Source: Gemmatimonadota bacterium (lineage in GTDB: Bacteria; Latescibacterota; UBA2968). From it: a DNA stretch of 64,000 nt. The notes beneath the pieces were generated by a model. That model was given only the letters and a program-made list of their open reading frames with translations, searched no databases and was not told the DNA's origin. How positions within the stretch are numbered: the stretch's first letter is position 1; each line of letters starts with the position of its first letter. Location of the stretch: positions 163,353 to 227,352 of the forward strand of contig PBWH01000005.1 in NCBI GenBank assembly GCA_002727195.1. Direction: 5' to 3'. The translations under genes and the position numbers were made by a program. Shown here piece by piece: positions 35,478 through 44,871 of this stretch.

Positions 35478-36851
35478 CTACTGCACTCTATTCAACCCAT
35501 TCAACGCCGCCACCCGATACGCCTCCGCCATCGTCGGGTAGTTGAACGTCGTGTTGATAAAGTACATCAGGCTGTTCGCCTCCCCCTCCTGCGCAATAAT
35601 CACCTGCCCGATGTGGATGATTTCCGACGCCTGATACCCGAAGCAATGGATCCCCAGCAGCTGCAGCGTCTCCCGATGAAAAAGGATCTTGAGCATCCCC
35701 GTCGTACGACCCGTGATCTGCGCACGAGCCAGGCTCCGGAAGAAGGCGTGCCCTACCTCATACGGGATCTTCTTCGTCGTCAGCTCCTTCTCGTTCATGC
35801 CGACTGAACTGATCTCGGGAATCGTGTAGATCCCGGTCGGCATGTGCTCAATCAGATGCGTATCGCAGACGCCCTCGACGAGATGCGTCGAAGCGAAGCG
35901 ACCCTGGTCATAAGCCGCGCTCGCCAGGCTCGGGAAACCGACCACATCCCCAACAGCGTAAATGTGCGGCTGCGCGGTCTGGTAGTTCTCGTTAACCACG
36001 ATCGACCCACGTTCGTCCGTCTTGATGCCGAGGTCCTCGAGACCGATCCCCGCCGAGTTCCCCGTTCGTCCCTGCGCCCACAGCAGGACGTCGCTGCGGA
36101 TCACCTTGTTCGACTTCAGATACAGCCGCACCTCGTCTTCGTCCGCTTCGACCTTCTCGTATTCCTCGTTGTGCCGGATTACCGCGCCCTGATCCCGCAG
36201 ATGGTAAGCGAGGGCGTCAATAATCTCGTCATCCAAGAACGACAACAGCTGATGGCGACTGTTGATCAGGTTGGTCTTGATGCGAAGACCACGGAAGATG
36301 GACGCGTATTCGCACCCGATCACACCCGCGCCGTAGATGGTGATCGTCCTCGGATTCTGATCGGTCTTCAGAACAGAGTCGCTGTCGACGATGCGGGGAT
36401 GGGTGAAGTCGACGTCAGGCGGATGATACGGATGGGACCCGGTGGCGATCAGGAATCCGGCCCCGGTCAGACGCTCGACCCCGCCACTGGTCATATTGAC
36501 CGCGACAGTGTGATCATCGACAAACCGTCCTCGACCGTGGTAAACATCCAGATCGTTCCGGTCATAATGGCCTTGCCGGACATCGACCTGTGCCTGGATC
36601 ACGTCTTGAGCGCTCGACAGCAGGCTCTGGTAGTCCTGGTCCGCGAACGCCCCGGTATCGGCGAGCATCTGGATCGACTGACGCAGCGCCTTACTCGGGA
36701 TCGTCCCCCGATGGGTACAGTTCCCCCCCACCAGCGGCTTGTCCTCGATCATCGCCACGCGCTTACCGGACTTCGCCGACTTCATCGCTGCCCCCTCGCC
36801 TCCAGGGCCGCTCCCGATCACGACGACATCGTAGTCGAACGTCTCAGCCAA
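35478..36851 (-). CDS. sthA: Soluble pyridine nucleotide transhydrogenase
   Basis: 457 residues. FAD-binding [13 protein letters not shown] at the N-terminus, then the diagnostic [16 protein letters not shown]: only one of the two redox cysteines of lipoamide-dehydrogenase relatives remains, as in SthA. A second Rossmann motif [14 protein letters not shown] binds NAD(P), and [21 protein letters not shown] is the second FAD motif. The C-terminal dimerisation domain ends [24 protein letters not shown] (SthA-like, split here as [20 protein letters not shown]). It moves hydride between NADPH and NAD, balancing reducing power for the many dehydrogenases encoded here. Confidence 0.95.
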   Translation of the reverse strand: MAETFDYDVVVIGSGPGGEGAAMKSAKSGKRVAMIEDKPLVGGNCTHRGTIPSKALRQSIQMLADTGAFADQDYQSLLSSAQDVIQAQVDVRQGHYDRNDLDVYHGRGRFVDDHTVAVNMTSGGVERLTGAGFLIATGSHPYHPPDVDFTHPRIVDSDSVLKTDQNPRTITIYGAGVIGCEYASIFRGLRIKTNLINSRHQLLSFLDDEIIDALAYHLRDQGAVIRHNEEYEKVEADEDEVRLYLKSNKVIRSDVLLWAQGRTGNSAGIGLEDLGIKTDERGSIVVNENYQTAQPHIYAVGDVVGFPSLASAAYDQGRFASTHLVEGVCDTHLIEHMPTGIYTIPEISSVGMNEKELTTKKIPYEVGHAFFRSLARAQITGRTTGMLKILFHRETLQLLGIHCFGYQASEIIHIGQVIIAQEGEANSLMYFINTTFNYPTMAEAYRVAALNGLNRVQ

Positions 36852-36916
36852 TGCCTTTTCTCCCGCTGTCCCCCGGCTCCCGCTCGAAAAATGGCCGAGA
36901 ACCAGTCGGTTTCCAA

Positions 36917-37330
36917 CTAACTGCCGAGGATAATATTCCCCCCACCCGGACCAGCAGGCGGTGCGCCACCCGGACCCGAAATGTTCGGCGGAGCAGTCTT
37001 CGGCACCACGATCCGTGACGATTCCTGCCGCTGCATCTCCTTCGCCTCTTCGATCATCCGATCGATCGCTTCCTTGATCGCCTCCGGGAACTTCTCCAAC
37101 GCTTCCTGCAGCGAGTCGGCCTCGATCTGGGCGCTCACCGGAACGGGGCCCATCTGCGACATGATGTGTGCCGACCCCGTATAGATAGCGGGACGGGAAT
37201 CGTCATCCGTGCCGTCGATCTTGATCGGAACGAGTCGTCGGACCGACGCGACCTTCACGTCCGTGAACGATTCCTCGCGGTAGAGATTGTCTGTATCGAC
37301 CTGGATCTGGTCGAGTCCCTGCTGGTTCAT
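36917..37330 (-). CDS. Hypothetical cytoplasmic protein with Gly/Pro-rich tail
   Basis: 137 residues. It begins [20 protein letters not shown], continues with a beta-rich middle ([20 protein letters not shown]), a short amphipathic helix ([20 protein letters not shown]) and a tail rich in Gly and Pro. No family recognised; the layout resembles small DUF1844-like or YbaB-sized proteins of FCB-group genomes. Its ATG overlaps the TauD stop (ATGA), so it is translationally coupled to TauD, and sthA follows 65 nt later. Confidence 0.65.
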   Translation of the reverse strand: MNQQGLDQIQVDTDNLYREESFTDVKVASVRRLVPIKIDGTDDDSRPAIYTGSAHIMSQMGPVPVSAQIEADSLQEALEKFPEAIKEAIDRMIEEAKEMQRQESSRIVVPKTAPPNISGPGGAPPAGPGGGNIILGS

Positions 37331-38160
37331 ACGTCCTCCTGCTGTGGCGCCAGTGCTCCGTCTGGAGTGCCGACTGCTTGAGTGCGCCGCATGTAGCGAC
37401 GCTTCGATTCATCAACGTGTGAACGACGATGCTGCGTCGACCGATTGTCCCAGACGACAAGGTCACCCGGACGCCAATGGTGCGTCCAGGTAAAGCGTTC
37501 CTCCGCCGTGTAAGACCGCAATCGATCGATGAGCGATTCACTCTCTGCCTCGTCTTCGTCGACGACTGAGGCAGCGTGATTCGAGCTGAAATACAGGGTC
37601 TTCCGACCCGACTCCGGGTGCGTGCAAACGAGCGGATGGATCACGGGATCCGCCGAGCGATAGTCTGAGCGTCGATGCGAATACACGATCCGTACATCCT
37701 CGAGCCGATCCTTCGATTGAGCATCGAGCGCATCATACGCGGCGATCCCGCTCGACCACGACGTGTGACCGGAGTTGTTCGGTGCCTCGACCGCATATAG
37801 GACCGACACGGTTCCAGGTGTCGGATAAAAGGCCAGATCCGCGTGGAACGTCACCTCGCTGTTCCCGAGCGCACCGACCGCTTTCCCGTCCTCTTCGACG
37901 TTCGCGATAATGCAGATCTCGGGCAGCTCACCGACGTTGGTCACATTTGTCGGATGGGCCACGGGATCGCACAGATATCTGCTGAACACCACCTGCTGAG
38001 CTTCTGTCAGCTCCTGATGCCGGAACACGAGTACCGAGTGCTCCCAGAACGCGCCCTGCACATACAGCCGATCCGTCTCCGAAAGCGGCTCCGACAGATC
38101 AACACCGTCCACGAATGCCCCAAGGGCCGCGCCGGTGGGGTTCACGGTCAAGTCACCCAT
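37327..38160 (-). CDS. TauD/TfdA-family Fe(II)/2-oxoglutarate oxygenase
   Basis: 277 residues from the ATG at 38160 (a longer start at 38187 is possible). TauD layout: ALGAFVDGVDLSEPLSETD near the N-terminus, HSVLVFRHQELTEAQQV, metal pair His106-x-Asp108 in TFHADLAFYPTPG, ADPVIHPLVCTHPESGRKTL, then distal His244 in WDNRSTQHRRS and the terminal Arg segment RYMRRTQ. It should hydroxylate a sulfonate, carnitine-like or other anionic substrate; the family is too broad to name one. Its stop overlaps the start of the small hypothetical gene. Confidence 0.92.
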   Translation of the reverse strand: MGDLTVNPTGAALGAFVDGVDLSEPLSETDRLYVQGAFWEHSVLVFRHQELTEAQQVVFSRYLCDPVAHPTNVTNVGELPEICIIANVEEDGKAVGALGNSEVTFHADLAFYPTPGTVSVLYAVEAPNNSGHTSWSSGIAAYDALDAQSKDRLEDVRIVYSHRRSDYRSADPVIHPLVCTHPESGRKTLYFSSNHAASVVDEDEAESESLIDRLRSYTAEERFTWTHHWRPGDLVVWDNRSTQHRRSHVDESKRRYMRRTQAVGTPDGALAPQQEDV

Positions 38161-38439
38161 AGACCCGAAAGGTAACCATTCAGGCATCTCCTACCAAGGC
38201 GTGCATCCCTCAACAATCTGTACTGTTTGGCTCCCTGTCGCTTTTCTGGCCCCGGGTGCATAGGACATCGTGACGTCTCCTCCTACGGCGGCGCCTCGCT
38301 GGTGCGTTTCCGTGTACCGGGGGCTTCCGCCCCTAGCTAACTATCGGTCGCCCCTTTCGGGGCTGTATCGATCTTACCTTGGCTACTCTTGGCGCCCTTG
38401 GCGGTTTGAACCGACCTCAAGACACGCTTCGGAAGTGAC

Positions 38440-40122
38440 TCAATTCCTTGTCAGCCGTCGGTACTTGATCCGCTGCGGCTGATCCGCCTCCTCACCCAGA
38501 CGCGCCCGCCGATCCTCTTCATATTGGCTGTAATTCCCGTCGAAGAACACGACCTCGCTGTCGCCTTCAAACGCCAGGATGTGCGTGGCCAGTCGATCCA
38601 GAAACCACCGGTCATGGCTGATCACCACCGCGCATCCGGCAAAGCTCTCGAGCGCTTCTTCCAGCGCCCGCATCGTGTTCACGTCCAGGTCGTTTGTCGG
38701 TTCATCGAGCAGCAGGACGTTCGCGCCAGACTTCAGCATCCGGGCAAGGTGGATGCGGTTGCGCTCACCCCCCGAGATCTGGCTGACCAGCTTCTGCTGA
38801 TCGCCGCCAGAGAAGTTGAACCGGGCGACATATGCCCGGGAGTTCACCTCACGGCCCCCGAGATCGATCATCTCTTTCTCGTCGGAGATCACCTGCCAGA
38901 TCGTCTTCGACCCGTCTAGGTCGTCGCGGCCCTGCTCGACGTAGGCCAGCTGAACCGTATCGCCCAAACGGATCGCCCCGTTGTCCGGCTCTTCGCCTCC
39001 TGTGATCATTCGGAACAGGGTCGTCTTCCCGGCCCCGTTCGGCCCGATTACGCCGACGATACTGCCCGGGGGAAGTGCGAATGACATATCCTCGACCAAC
39101 AGCTGATCGTCGTAGCCCTTCGATACCTTGTCCGCCTCGATCACCACATCGCCAAGCCTTGGCCCCGGTGGAATGAAGATCTCGAGCTCACGCTCTCGTT
39201 CGAGCGCATCCTGACCGAGCAGCGCCTCATAGGACGAAATACGTGCCTTCGATTTGGCGTGTCGTCCTCGCGGAGACATCTGGATCCACTCCAGCTCGCG
39301 CTGCAGCGTCTTCCGACGACTGCTCGCTTCCCTCTCTTCCGTCTCGAGCCGCTTCTCCTTCTGCTCGAGCCAGGACGAGTAGTTCCCCTTCCACGGAATC
39401 CCGCGACCACGATCGAGTTCCAGAATCCAGCCCGCTACGTTGTCGAGGAAATACCGATCGTGTGTCACGGCGATCACGGTCCCCTCATACCGATGGAGAT
39501 GCTGCTCGAGCCACCCGACCGTCTCCGCGTCCAGGTGGTTGGTCGGCTCATCCAGTAGCAGAATATCGGGCTTCTGCAGCAGGAGGCGACACAACGCAAC
39601 GCGCCGACGCTCACCACCTGAAAGAATTTCGACCTTCGTATCCGGCGGCGGACAGCGAAGCGCATCCATAGCCTGCTCCAGCTGAGACTCTAGATCCCAC
39701 GCGTTCTTCGCGTCAATCTGCTCCTGCAACACGCCCTGCCGCTCGATCAGCTTGTTCATCACGTCGTCATCCATCGGCTCCGCGAACTTCTCACTGATCT
39801 CATTATACTCGCGGACCAGGTCGACCAGCTCCTGCGCCCCTTCCTCAACAATATCCTTCACCGTCTTGGAGTCGTCGAGTTCCGGCTCCTGCGCCAGATA
39901 CCCGACGGTATGGCCTGGGGCGAGATGCGTCTCACCGTTGAACTTCGTGTCCACCCCGGCCAGGATCTTCAGCAACGTACTCTTCCCGGACCCGTTGAGC
40001 CCGAGCACCCCGATCTTCGCGCCGTGGAAATACGACAGGCTGATGTTCTCGATGATCGGCTTCTTGTCGTAGAACTTGCTGACCCGCACCATCGAGTAGA
40101 TGATTTTGGGTTCGTCAGACAT
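38440..40122 (-). CDS. ettA: Energy-dependent translational throttle ATPase
   Basis: 560 residues, an ABC-F protein with two ATPase domains. Walker A sites: GLNGSGKST and GPNGAGKTT. Signatures: LSGGERRRVALCR and ISGGERNRIHLAR. Walker B: LLLDEPTNHLDAE and LLLDEPTNDLDVN. The linker helices hold SPRGRHAKSKARISSYE, and the arm motif of EttA is seen in the first domain (WDLESQLEQAMDALRCP). The size and linker fit EttA rather than Uup or RbbA. EttA binds the ribosomal E site and gates the first peptide bond by ATP/ADP status. Housekeeping gene, out of keeping with its accessory neighbours. Confidence 0.95.
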   Translation of the reverse strand: MSDEPKIIYSMVRVSKFYDKKPIIENISLSYFHGAKIGVLGLNGSGKSTLLKILAGVDTKFNGETHLAPGHTVGYLAQEPELDDSKTVKDIVEEGAQELVDLVREYNEISEKFAEPMDDDVMNKLIERQGVLQEQIDAKNAWDLESQLEQAMDALRCPPPDTKVEILSGGERRRVALCRLLLQKPDILLLDEPTNHLDAETVGWLEQHLHRYEGTVIAVTHDRYFLDNVAGWILELDRGRGIPWKGNYSSWLEQKEKRLETEEREASSRRKTLQRELEWIQMSPRGRHAKSKARISSYEALLGQDALERERELEIFIPPGPRLGDVVIEADKVSKGYDDQLLVEDMSFALPPGSIVGVIGPNGAGKTTLFRMITGGEEPDNGAIRLGDTVQLAYVEQGRDDLDGSKTIWQVISDEKEMIDLGGREVNSRAYVARFNFSGGDQQKLVSQISGGERNRIHLARMLKSGANVLLLDEPTNDLDVNTMRALEEALESFAGCAVVISHDRWFLDRLATHILAFEGDSEVVFFDGNYSQYEEDRRARLGEEADQPQRIKYRRLTRN

Positions 40123-40165
40123 ACTCGATTAAACTCCCGTCTTAGATGGCAGATGAACTGCCGTT

Positions 40166-40207
40166 TTCATCCCGCCTGCCTTGCCGAAGCTTAAGCGAAG
40201 GCAGGAG
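40166..40207. repeat. Dispersed hairpin-like repeat, family A (copy 2)
   Basis: TTCATCCCGCCTGCCTTGCCG, an AAGCTTA turn and GCGAAGGCAGG (shown in parts), 43 nt upstream of ettA. Matches 2083-2125 almost base for base over the first 20 nt. Confidence 0.7.
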
Positions 40208-40269
40208 TAGTCTCGGACACAGTCCAAGGCGTATCGAGGGACCAATCATCAATCTTCTATCCTGGATCA

Positions 40270-41205
40270 TCAATCAAACGGCTTCTCCCACACCGCTGTC
40301 CCGATCGCGAAATACTTGTGTGTAAACGGCGGCTTCGTCCGCGACGCGTAATACAACCTGAGCGACCCGTCCGGCTGCGTATGGATCGACTGACTCGTCG
40401 TATAGTGTGATTCCCATTCCCGCTCCGGATTCGGCTCGAACACCGGGTTTTCCGGATGCTTCGTCCAGTGGATTCCGTCCTCACTGATCGCGAACCCGAT
40501 GGCCGTCATATGCCGATCGCGGGCCTGATAGCTACCATACCACATCATGTACACCCCATCCCGCGTCAACACGGTGGGGTAGAACAGTCGGTCGGCCTCC
40601 CACGGCTGATCGGCCACGATCACAGCTTCCGGATGCGATTCCCACGAGATGCCGTCCGCACTTTCGGCAAACCGGAAGATCCACGGATCGACTGTCACAT
40701 CCGCATACCACATCAGATACCGATCGCCGTCCTTGATCACGGTAGGCGCATACGCCCCTTCGACCTGTGCTTCTGACGGAGAGGTCCACGTCACCCCGTC
40801 GCGGCTGCTCGTCTCGTGGATGGTGTGGACGATCCCAGGCGGAAACGTTGTCGAGCTGAACCACAGACGCAGTTCCCCACCCTCTCGCAGTACCGTTCCG
40901 TCTCCAGACCGCAAGAACGTCGGAGTCAGAACTGAAGCACCACTTCCCATCTCCAACACTGGCGTCCACAGATGGCGAGTAAAACGCCGTCCATCATCAC
41001 TGACATTCAGCCCCATCCGAAAGACGCGTTCCTCGACTTCCCCCTGGGACCCGCAGTAGTAGAGGTAGGTCTTCCCATACTGAACGCTGGCCGCAGGAGC
41101 AAACAGATGCATATCATCGAACGCACCCGGTTCACCCAGTGATACGCACGGCTTGTCGGCGTCTCTGATCCAGTTCTGTTTGGTGAAGAGGTTTTCAGCG
41201 CTCAT
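40270..41205 (-). CDS. Glycosidase-like five-bladed propeller protein
   Basis: 311 residues. Repeated blades carry the GH32/43/130-type words: TYLYYCGSQG, LNVSDDGRRFTRHLW, LRLWFSSTTFPPG, ETSSRDGVTWTSPSEA, DRYLMWYADV, RFAESADGISWESHPE, GVYMMWYGSY, AISEDGIHWTKHPEN and SLRLYYASRTKPP. This predicts a five-bladed propeller with a central pocket, but the three catalytic acids cannot be fixed. No signal peptide. A longer relative is at 9786-11258. Activity on oligosaccharides is a family-level guess. Confidence 0.75.
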   Translation of the reverse strand: MSAENLFTKQNWIRDADKPCVSLGEPGAFDDMHLFAPAASVQYGKTYLYYCGSQGEVEERVFRMGLNVSDDGRRFTRHLWTPVLEMGSGASVLTPTFLRSGDGTVLREGGELRLWFSSTTFPPGIVHTIHETSSRDGVTWTSPSEAQVEGAYAPTVIKDGDRYLMWYADVTVDPWIFRFAESADGISWESHPEAVIVADQPWEADRLFYPTVLTRDGVYMMWYGSYQARDRHMTAIGFAISEDGIHWTKHPENPVFEPNPEREWESHYTTSQSIHTQPDGSLRLYYASRTKPPFTHKYFAIGTAVWEKPFD

Positions 41206-41224
41206 TTACACTTCCGACGTTGCA

Positions 41225-41292
41225 AGCCCTCACCCGTCTTGCGGGCGGAAGAGAAGGCCCGCAAGAATCCCTCTCCCGCTAGCAGGAGAGGG
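41225..41292. repeat. Dispersed repeat, family C (copy 2) with two hairpins
   Basis: Two perfect inverted repeats in a row: CTTGCGGG ... CCCGCAAG (41238-41265) and CCCTCTCC-CGCTAGCA-GGAGAGGG (41269-41292), preceded by AGCCCTCACCCG. A decayed relative lies in the pdxH-pdxJ gap. Confidence 0.6.
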
Positions 41293-41326
41293 GAAACCTT
41301 CCGGCGGTTTGTCCTTTTGACCCCTG

Positions 41327-41947
41327 TCAATTGGCCTCTAACACTGGATATCGCTGCCATCGCTCTTTCCAATGTGTCAGATAATCCACCCGCCACTTCG
41401 CGATCGTGGACTGACACGTGACGTCGTCCGCACCCAGATCGGTATAGTAGTTCGGAAACTTGTCAGGCTCAGGCCTGTAGTACTGTCCGCCCCAGGTCTC
41501 GACGGTCGGATCGTCCACATCCCCCACCCCACCAAACACCGGTGACAGCAGATGCAACAGCGTGGGGCTGTCTCCCTCATTCGGGGAACCGTTAGGCCAT
41601 CCAGCTACCGGAAACGCATCTCCACAGACCTCGTCGAACATCCCGTCGTGATCCGCACCCAGGCCACGAATATTCTCCTCGATATAAGCGATGTTCCCCA
41701 CTCACCGTCCTGATTCCCGCGCTGATAGACACCTCGGAACGTGTCCCGGCTCAGCTTCGGCCTCGGGCATCTTTCCGCCAATGTGCCATCCACCGACGCC
41801 CAGGATCGTCACGCGCTGCCCCTTACGTCCCATAAGACGTGTCGGGAGGATTTCGCCCAATCGGTCCCTCGCAGCGGTCAAGGGAGAAGGCAGCGAGAGC
41901 GCGGCGGTTGCGCTCGCCAGTGTCTTGAGGAATGTGCGTCCCTGCAT
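41327..41947 (-). pseudogene. Chimeric remnant: aldo/keto reductase start joined to DUF1593 end
   Basis: From the ATG at 41947 (GGAGG upstream) the first ~60 codons are a twin-arginine-like leader (FLKTLASATAALSLPSPL) plus the start of an aldo/keto reductase (LPTRLMGRKGQRVTILGVGG, then WHIGG). After KMPEAEAE the match ends. A second frame shows RDTFRGVYQRGNQDGEW and a third, from 41701, GNIAYIEENIRGLG ... EGDSPTLLHLLSPVFGG ... WGGQYYRPEPD, which is the middle of DUF1593 nucleoside-hydrolase-like proteins. Restoring one G in the GGGG near 41700 joins the last two frames (GEWGNIAYI). So two genes were fused by a deletion near 41765, and a 1-nt loss followed. No function expected. Confidence 0.75.
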
Positions 41948-42078
41948 TCATAATACCTCCAGGGGAGAAATGCGGGGGCAGAACCTTATGAACCATCAGT
42001 AGTACGTTACCACGGTCTCAACCCTGAGTCCGCTCCCTCGCGCGACAGGATGTCACGACTCGCCAGATCAGATCTGAC

Positions 42079-42267
42079 TCAACTGGGTTCCGCACTGAAG
42101 CTGAGCAGCAGATCCTCGCCGCTCTCAGAATCCACTTCGTAGCGGATCAGGATGGGTCTGCAGCAAACTTCGCAATCCTCGACGTAGGACTGCTCCCCCT
42201 CGCTGGTATCGAGAACCATCGAGATCGTTTCTCCACAACACGGGCACTGAAAGCGATGCTCGATCAT
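42079..42267 (-). CDS. CPXCG-motif small zinc-ribbon protein
   Basis: 62 residues starting at the ATG at 42267, which overlaps the stop of the upstream gene as ATGA. Two cysteine pairs: Cys8/Cys11 in FQCPCCGE and Cys32/Cys35(36) in VEDCEVCCRPI. The YVEDCEVCCRPI word is diagnostic of the Cys_rich_CPXG family (pfam14255-type), small zinc-ribbon proteins of unknown role found in many Gram-negative bacteria. A D/E-rich end follows. Coupled translation with the nuclease-like protein suggests a joint role, but none is known. Confidence 0.85.
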   Translation of the reverse strand: MIEHRFQCPCCGETISMVLDTSEGEQSYVEDCEVCCRPILIRYEVDSESGEDLLLSFSAEPS

Positions 42268-43016
42268 GCCGGCGCCACACCGATCGGCTCGTACTCGGTC
42301 TTCGACCCGATCTCCACACCCGTCGCATTCTCCGCGGATCGAACATACTGGATGCCCTTCCGCTTCCGCTCGAGCGCGACAATCGCCCCCATCTCCCGGA
42401 GGCAGTAGGCCATCTTCTGAGCCATGAACCGGGGTACGTTGCACCCTTTCGCGATATCGCTCGTCGTGAATGGCTCCGCGACGGAGTCGGGAATCAACGT
42501 CACCATATCCCTGGGCTGGACAAATAGCCTGCTCTCTATCACGCTGACCAACCGCCGTTCCTCCCGCACAAAATCCCGGCGCCTTCTCCGCCCGTGCTTG
42601 CGTCCGTCGACCAGGCGGACCTCCTCCTCCTGGATCATCGCCACCTCTAGCGAGAAGTTCCGTTCGGCCATCAGCTGCGGGAAGGTCACCAGTTCGCTGA
42701 ACACCTCTTCCAGCCGACCACGTTTGGGCGACTTCCGCTTGCTGAGCTGCTTGCCGTCCGGATCCACCCGCACAATCCACTTTTCGCAAGCGATCGGATG
42801 CACGAGCCGCACCGGATGCGATGCCACCAGCTTCCTCAACTTTGCCCGCATGGCCGTGAAATTCCGCGTCTGCACCTCGACCAGCACCCCATCGACAATC
42901 GCATCGATGATATACCCCTCCAGAGGCACCTCGAACTCAGCGTCCGGCCCTGCAGCCCACTCCTTGAGACCCTTGTGAAGCGGGTTCTCGTTAAATGTGT
43001 TAATCCCGTCAGCCAT
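42264..43016 (-). CDS. PD-(D/E)XK-like nuclease-fold protein with C-terminal winged helix
   Basis: 250 residues. The N-terminal ~90 residues follow the restriction-endonuclease-like pattern: HKGLKEWAAG, then Asp and Glu-x-Gln on consecutive strands in YIIDAIVDGVLVEVQTRNF (D-x12ish-ExQ), followed by a LRKLVASHPVRLVHPI helix-strand as in DUF8091-like proteins. A central basic stretch (DGRKHGRRRRRDF) could contact nucleic acid. The C-terminal ~70 residues (FTTSDIAKGCNVPRFMAQKM, then YCLREMGAIVALER) form a winged helix. DNA/RNA binding or cleavage is inferred from fold only. Upstream of the CPXCG gene with a 4-nt overlap. Confidence 0.7.
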   Translation of the reverse strand: MADGINTFNENPLHKGLKEWAAGPDAEFEVPLEGYIIDAIVDGVLVEVQTRNFTAMRAKLRKLVASHPVRLVHPIACEKWIVRVDPDGKQLSKRKSPKRGRLEEVFSELVTFPQLMAERNFSLEVAMIQEEEVRLVDGRKHGRRRRRDFVREERRLVSVIESRLFVQPRDMVTLIPDSVAEPFTTSDIAKGCNVPRFMAQKMAYCLREMGAIVALERKRKGIQYVRSAENATGVEIGSKTEYEPIGVAPA

Positions 43017-43147
43017 CCATCCCGAGATTGTCTCTCACAGATCTGACTACCTGACCACTGACTTCTTTTAGGCCTTTCTCCCAGCCTCGTCAATTCGTCC
43101 CCAGGAATGGTGGTCGCCTCTCAATGTGATCGCCGCCCCAGTCACCA

Positions 43148-44871
43148 CTACCACAGCACTCTAAATGTCTCACCCGCCTCAACGGTCTGTTCAGCACGGA
43201 GGTCTGTGACGAGAATCCGCGCATCCCACAAACCGGGTGGAACCGTCGACAGATCCAGGTCGAAGTAGATAGGCTCCCAGTCCGTCGACTCGACGTGGCG
43301 GTAGGTCAATGCAATCGTCCACCGCGGGTCCTGTACGCCGCCTGTCTCGGTCAGACTCCTGAGTTGGTAGGTGACCTCGTAGTTCATTTGGCCGAATTCG
43401 TCCTGCCCAAGGTTGTAGACCTCGAAACGATCGCTCCCCAGCGCATAGTCCCGATCGACCCCTCGAGCCGGACGCTCGGTGGCCGATCGACCTCAACTAC
43501 GATGCTATAGAGTGGACCCCACGCGGTGTTGAACGTGAACAGGCCCTGCCGAAGCGATTGGAAGTCAGCGTATCCCGATCCGCGGGCATCGAGCGTCGGG
43601 CGCTGGCTGGACAGACTATAGTAGACCTCGAAACGGTTTTGGCCATCGATTCCACGAAATTGAGAGACCTGGAAGGGGGCGCGGAATCGGTCCCACTCAT
43701 ACGGGTCCTTGAACTTTTCCTGAATCCGCTCGATCAAATCTCGCTTCTGGTTGATCTTGATCCGCTGGATCCGTCTCCCCTCGAATCGCCACGCCGACGA
43801 GATCGGGTTTGCAAACCAAACCTGGAAGTTCCCGTAATCCCAGGACTCGAAATGCGGGATGCGGATCTCAGCGGTCCGGCCGAAGCGACTCTTGGGGCGT
43901 CCATAACGGATATACAGCTCGCCTTTATCCGTCTCCCATCCAGCTTCCGATGCGGGTCGGCGAACCGCAGGTTGGCATACACCACCCGGTCCAGAAGGCA
44001 TTCTGTTCCTCGACATCAGGAAGCGGCACACAACCTCGCCGCAGCTCTTCAGGCTCGGTCATCAACACGATCGACTTGATTAGCGACTGCTCCTCGTCTG
44101 ACATCCTGGACAGACCGGCCATGTAGTATCGATACGCGCGCTTCAGCTTCTCCTGGGCTTGCAGACCAAGACCGATGAAGAACTAGCCATTCGGATCCCC
44201 CGGATCACGCAGCACGCCCTCAACATAGAGATCGACCATCTCCCAGAACGGACCCGACTCGTAGTAGACCAAACCCAGCGTCTGAAGTGCATCTCCGAAC
44301 CCCAGGTCCAACTTGAGAGCTCCAGTAAGATGGTGGATGGCCTGACGCATCGGGTCCTCGCCAAACTCACGAAGGCCGAAGGCACCATTACGTGATTGGA
44401 TTGGGCGACGGTAACGGCGTTCAGATTCCGGTCCATACTCCAGGCGGCGAATTTTCCCGCGTAGTAGAGTCCGCAAAGGTCGTTCGCGTCGACCTCCAGG
44501 ATCTTCTCGGCCTGGGTATTAGCCCCGCCCGGGTCATCGAGATCCCAGAGCAGCTTGGCATAGGCGTAGCGATAGACCGTGTTCTGCCTTTTCTGCGTGA
44601 TGGCACCCTTGTACCATTGCTCGGCATCTCCGAGGTTTCGACTCGGTCACTCGGTTAGGTAGAGGTTCGCGAGTTCGTACATCGCGTCTCCAGACTGCCC
44701 CAGACGGATCGCGTCCTTATACGACAAAACCCGATCACGATGTGACCGGGTCGTATCTCGTCCGAGGTTTAGCAGCGAATCGATCCGAGCCTCGACCGTC
44801 CGAACGTGACATACGGACGTCATCGACATCAGCATCATCCCGGCCAGAATCGTTTTGTATCGGAGGATCAT
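43148..44871 (-). pseudogene. Decayed GWxTD-domain protein with TPR-like N-terminus
   Basis: A ~570-codon gene in ruins. From the ATG at 44871: a signal sequence (ILAGMMLMSMTSVCHV) and helices typical of TPRs (DAMYELANLYLTE), then a TGA at 44647-44649; the reading continues in frame as NLGDAEQWYKGAITQKRQN. A shift near 44400 leads to HHLTGALKLDLGFGDALQTL, a TAG at 44183-44185, then ERLKRAYRYYMAGLSRM-like sequence. Another shift near 43950 gives GWETDKGELYIRYGRPKSRF, the GWxTD signature. A last shift near 43440 gives MNYEVTYQLRSLTETGG and the C-terminal strands to 43148. Two stops and at least three shifts: a true pseudogene. Confidence 0.88.

Noticed and set aside
35844..36920. Long plus-strand frame opposite sthA
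   Set aside because: sthA on the minus strand is unambiguous by motifs. The opposite frame is a by-product of GC-rich codons.
42268..42789. Long minus-strand extension upstream of the CPXCG gene
   Set aside because: It overlaps the nuclease-like gene in another frame and is not conserved in character. The ATG at 42267 with an ATGA overlap is the better start.
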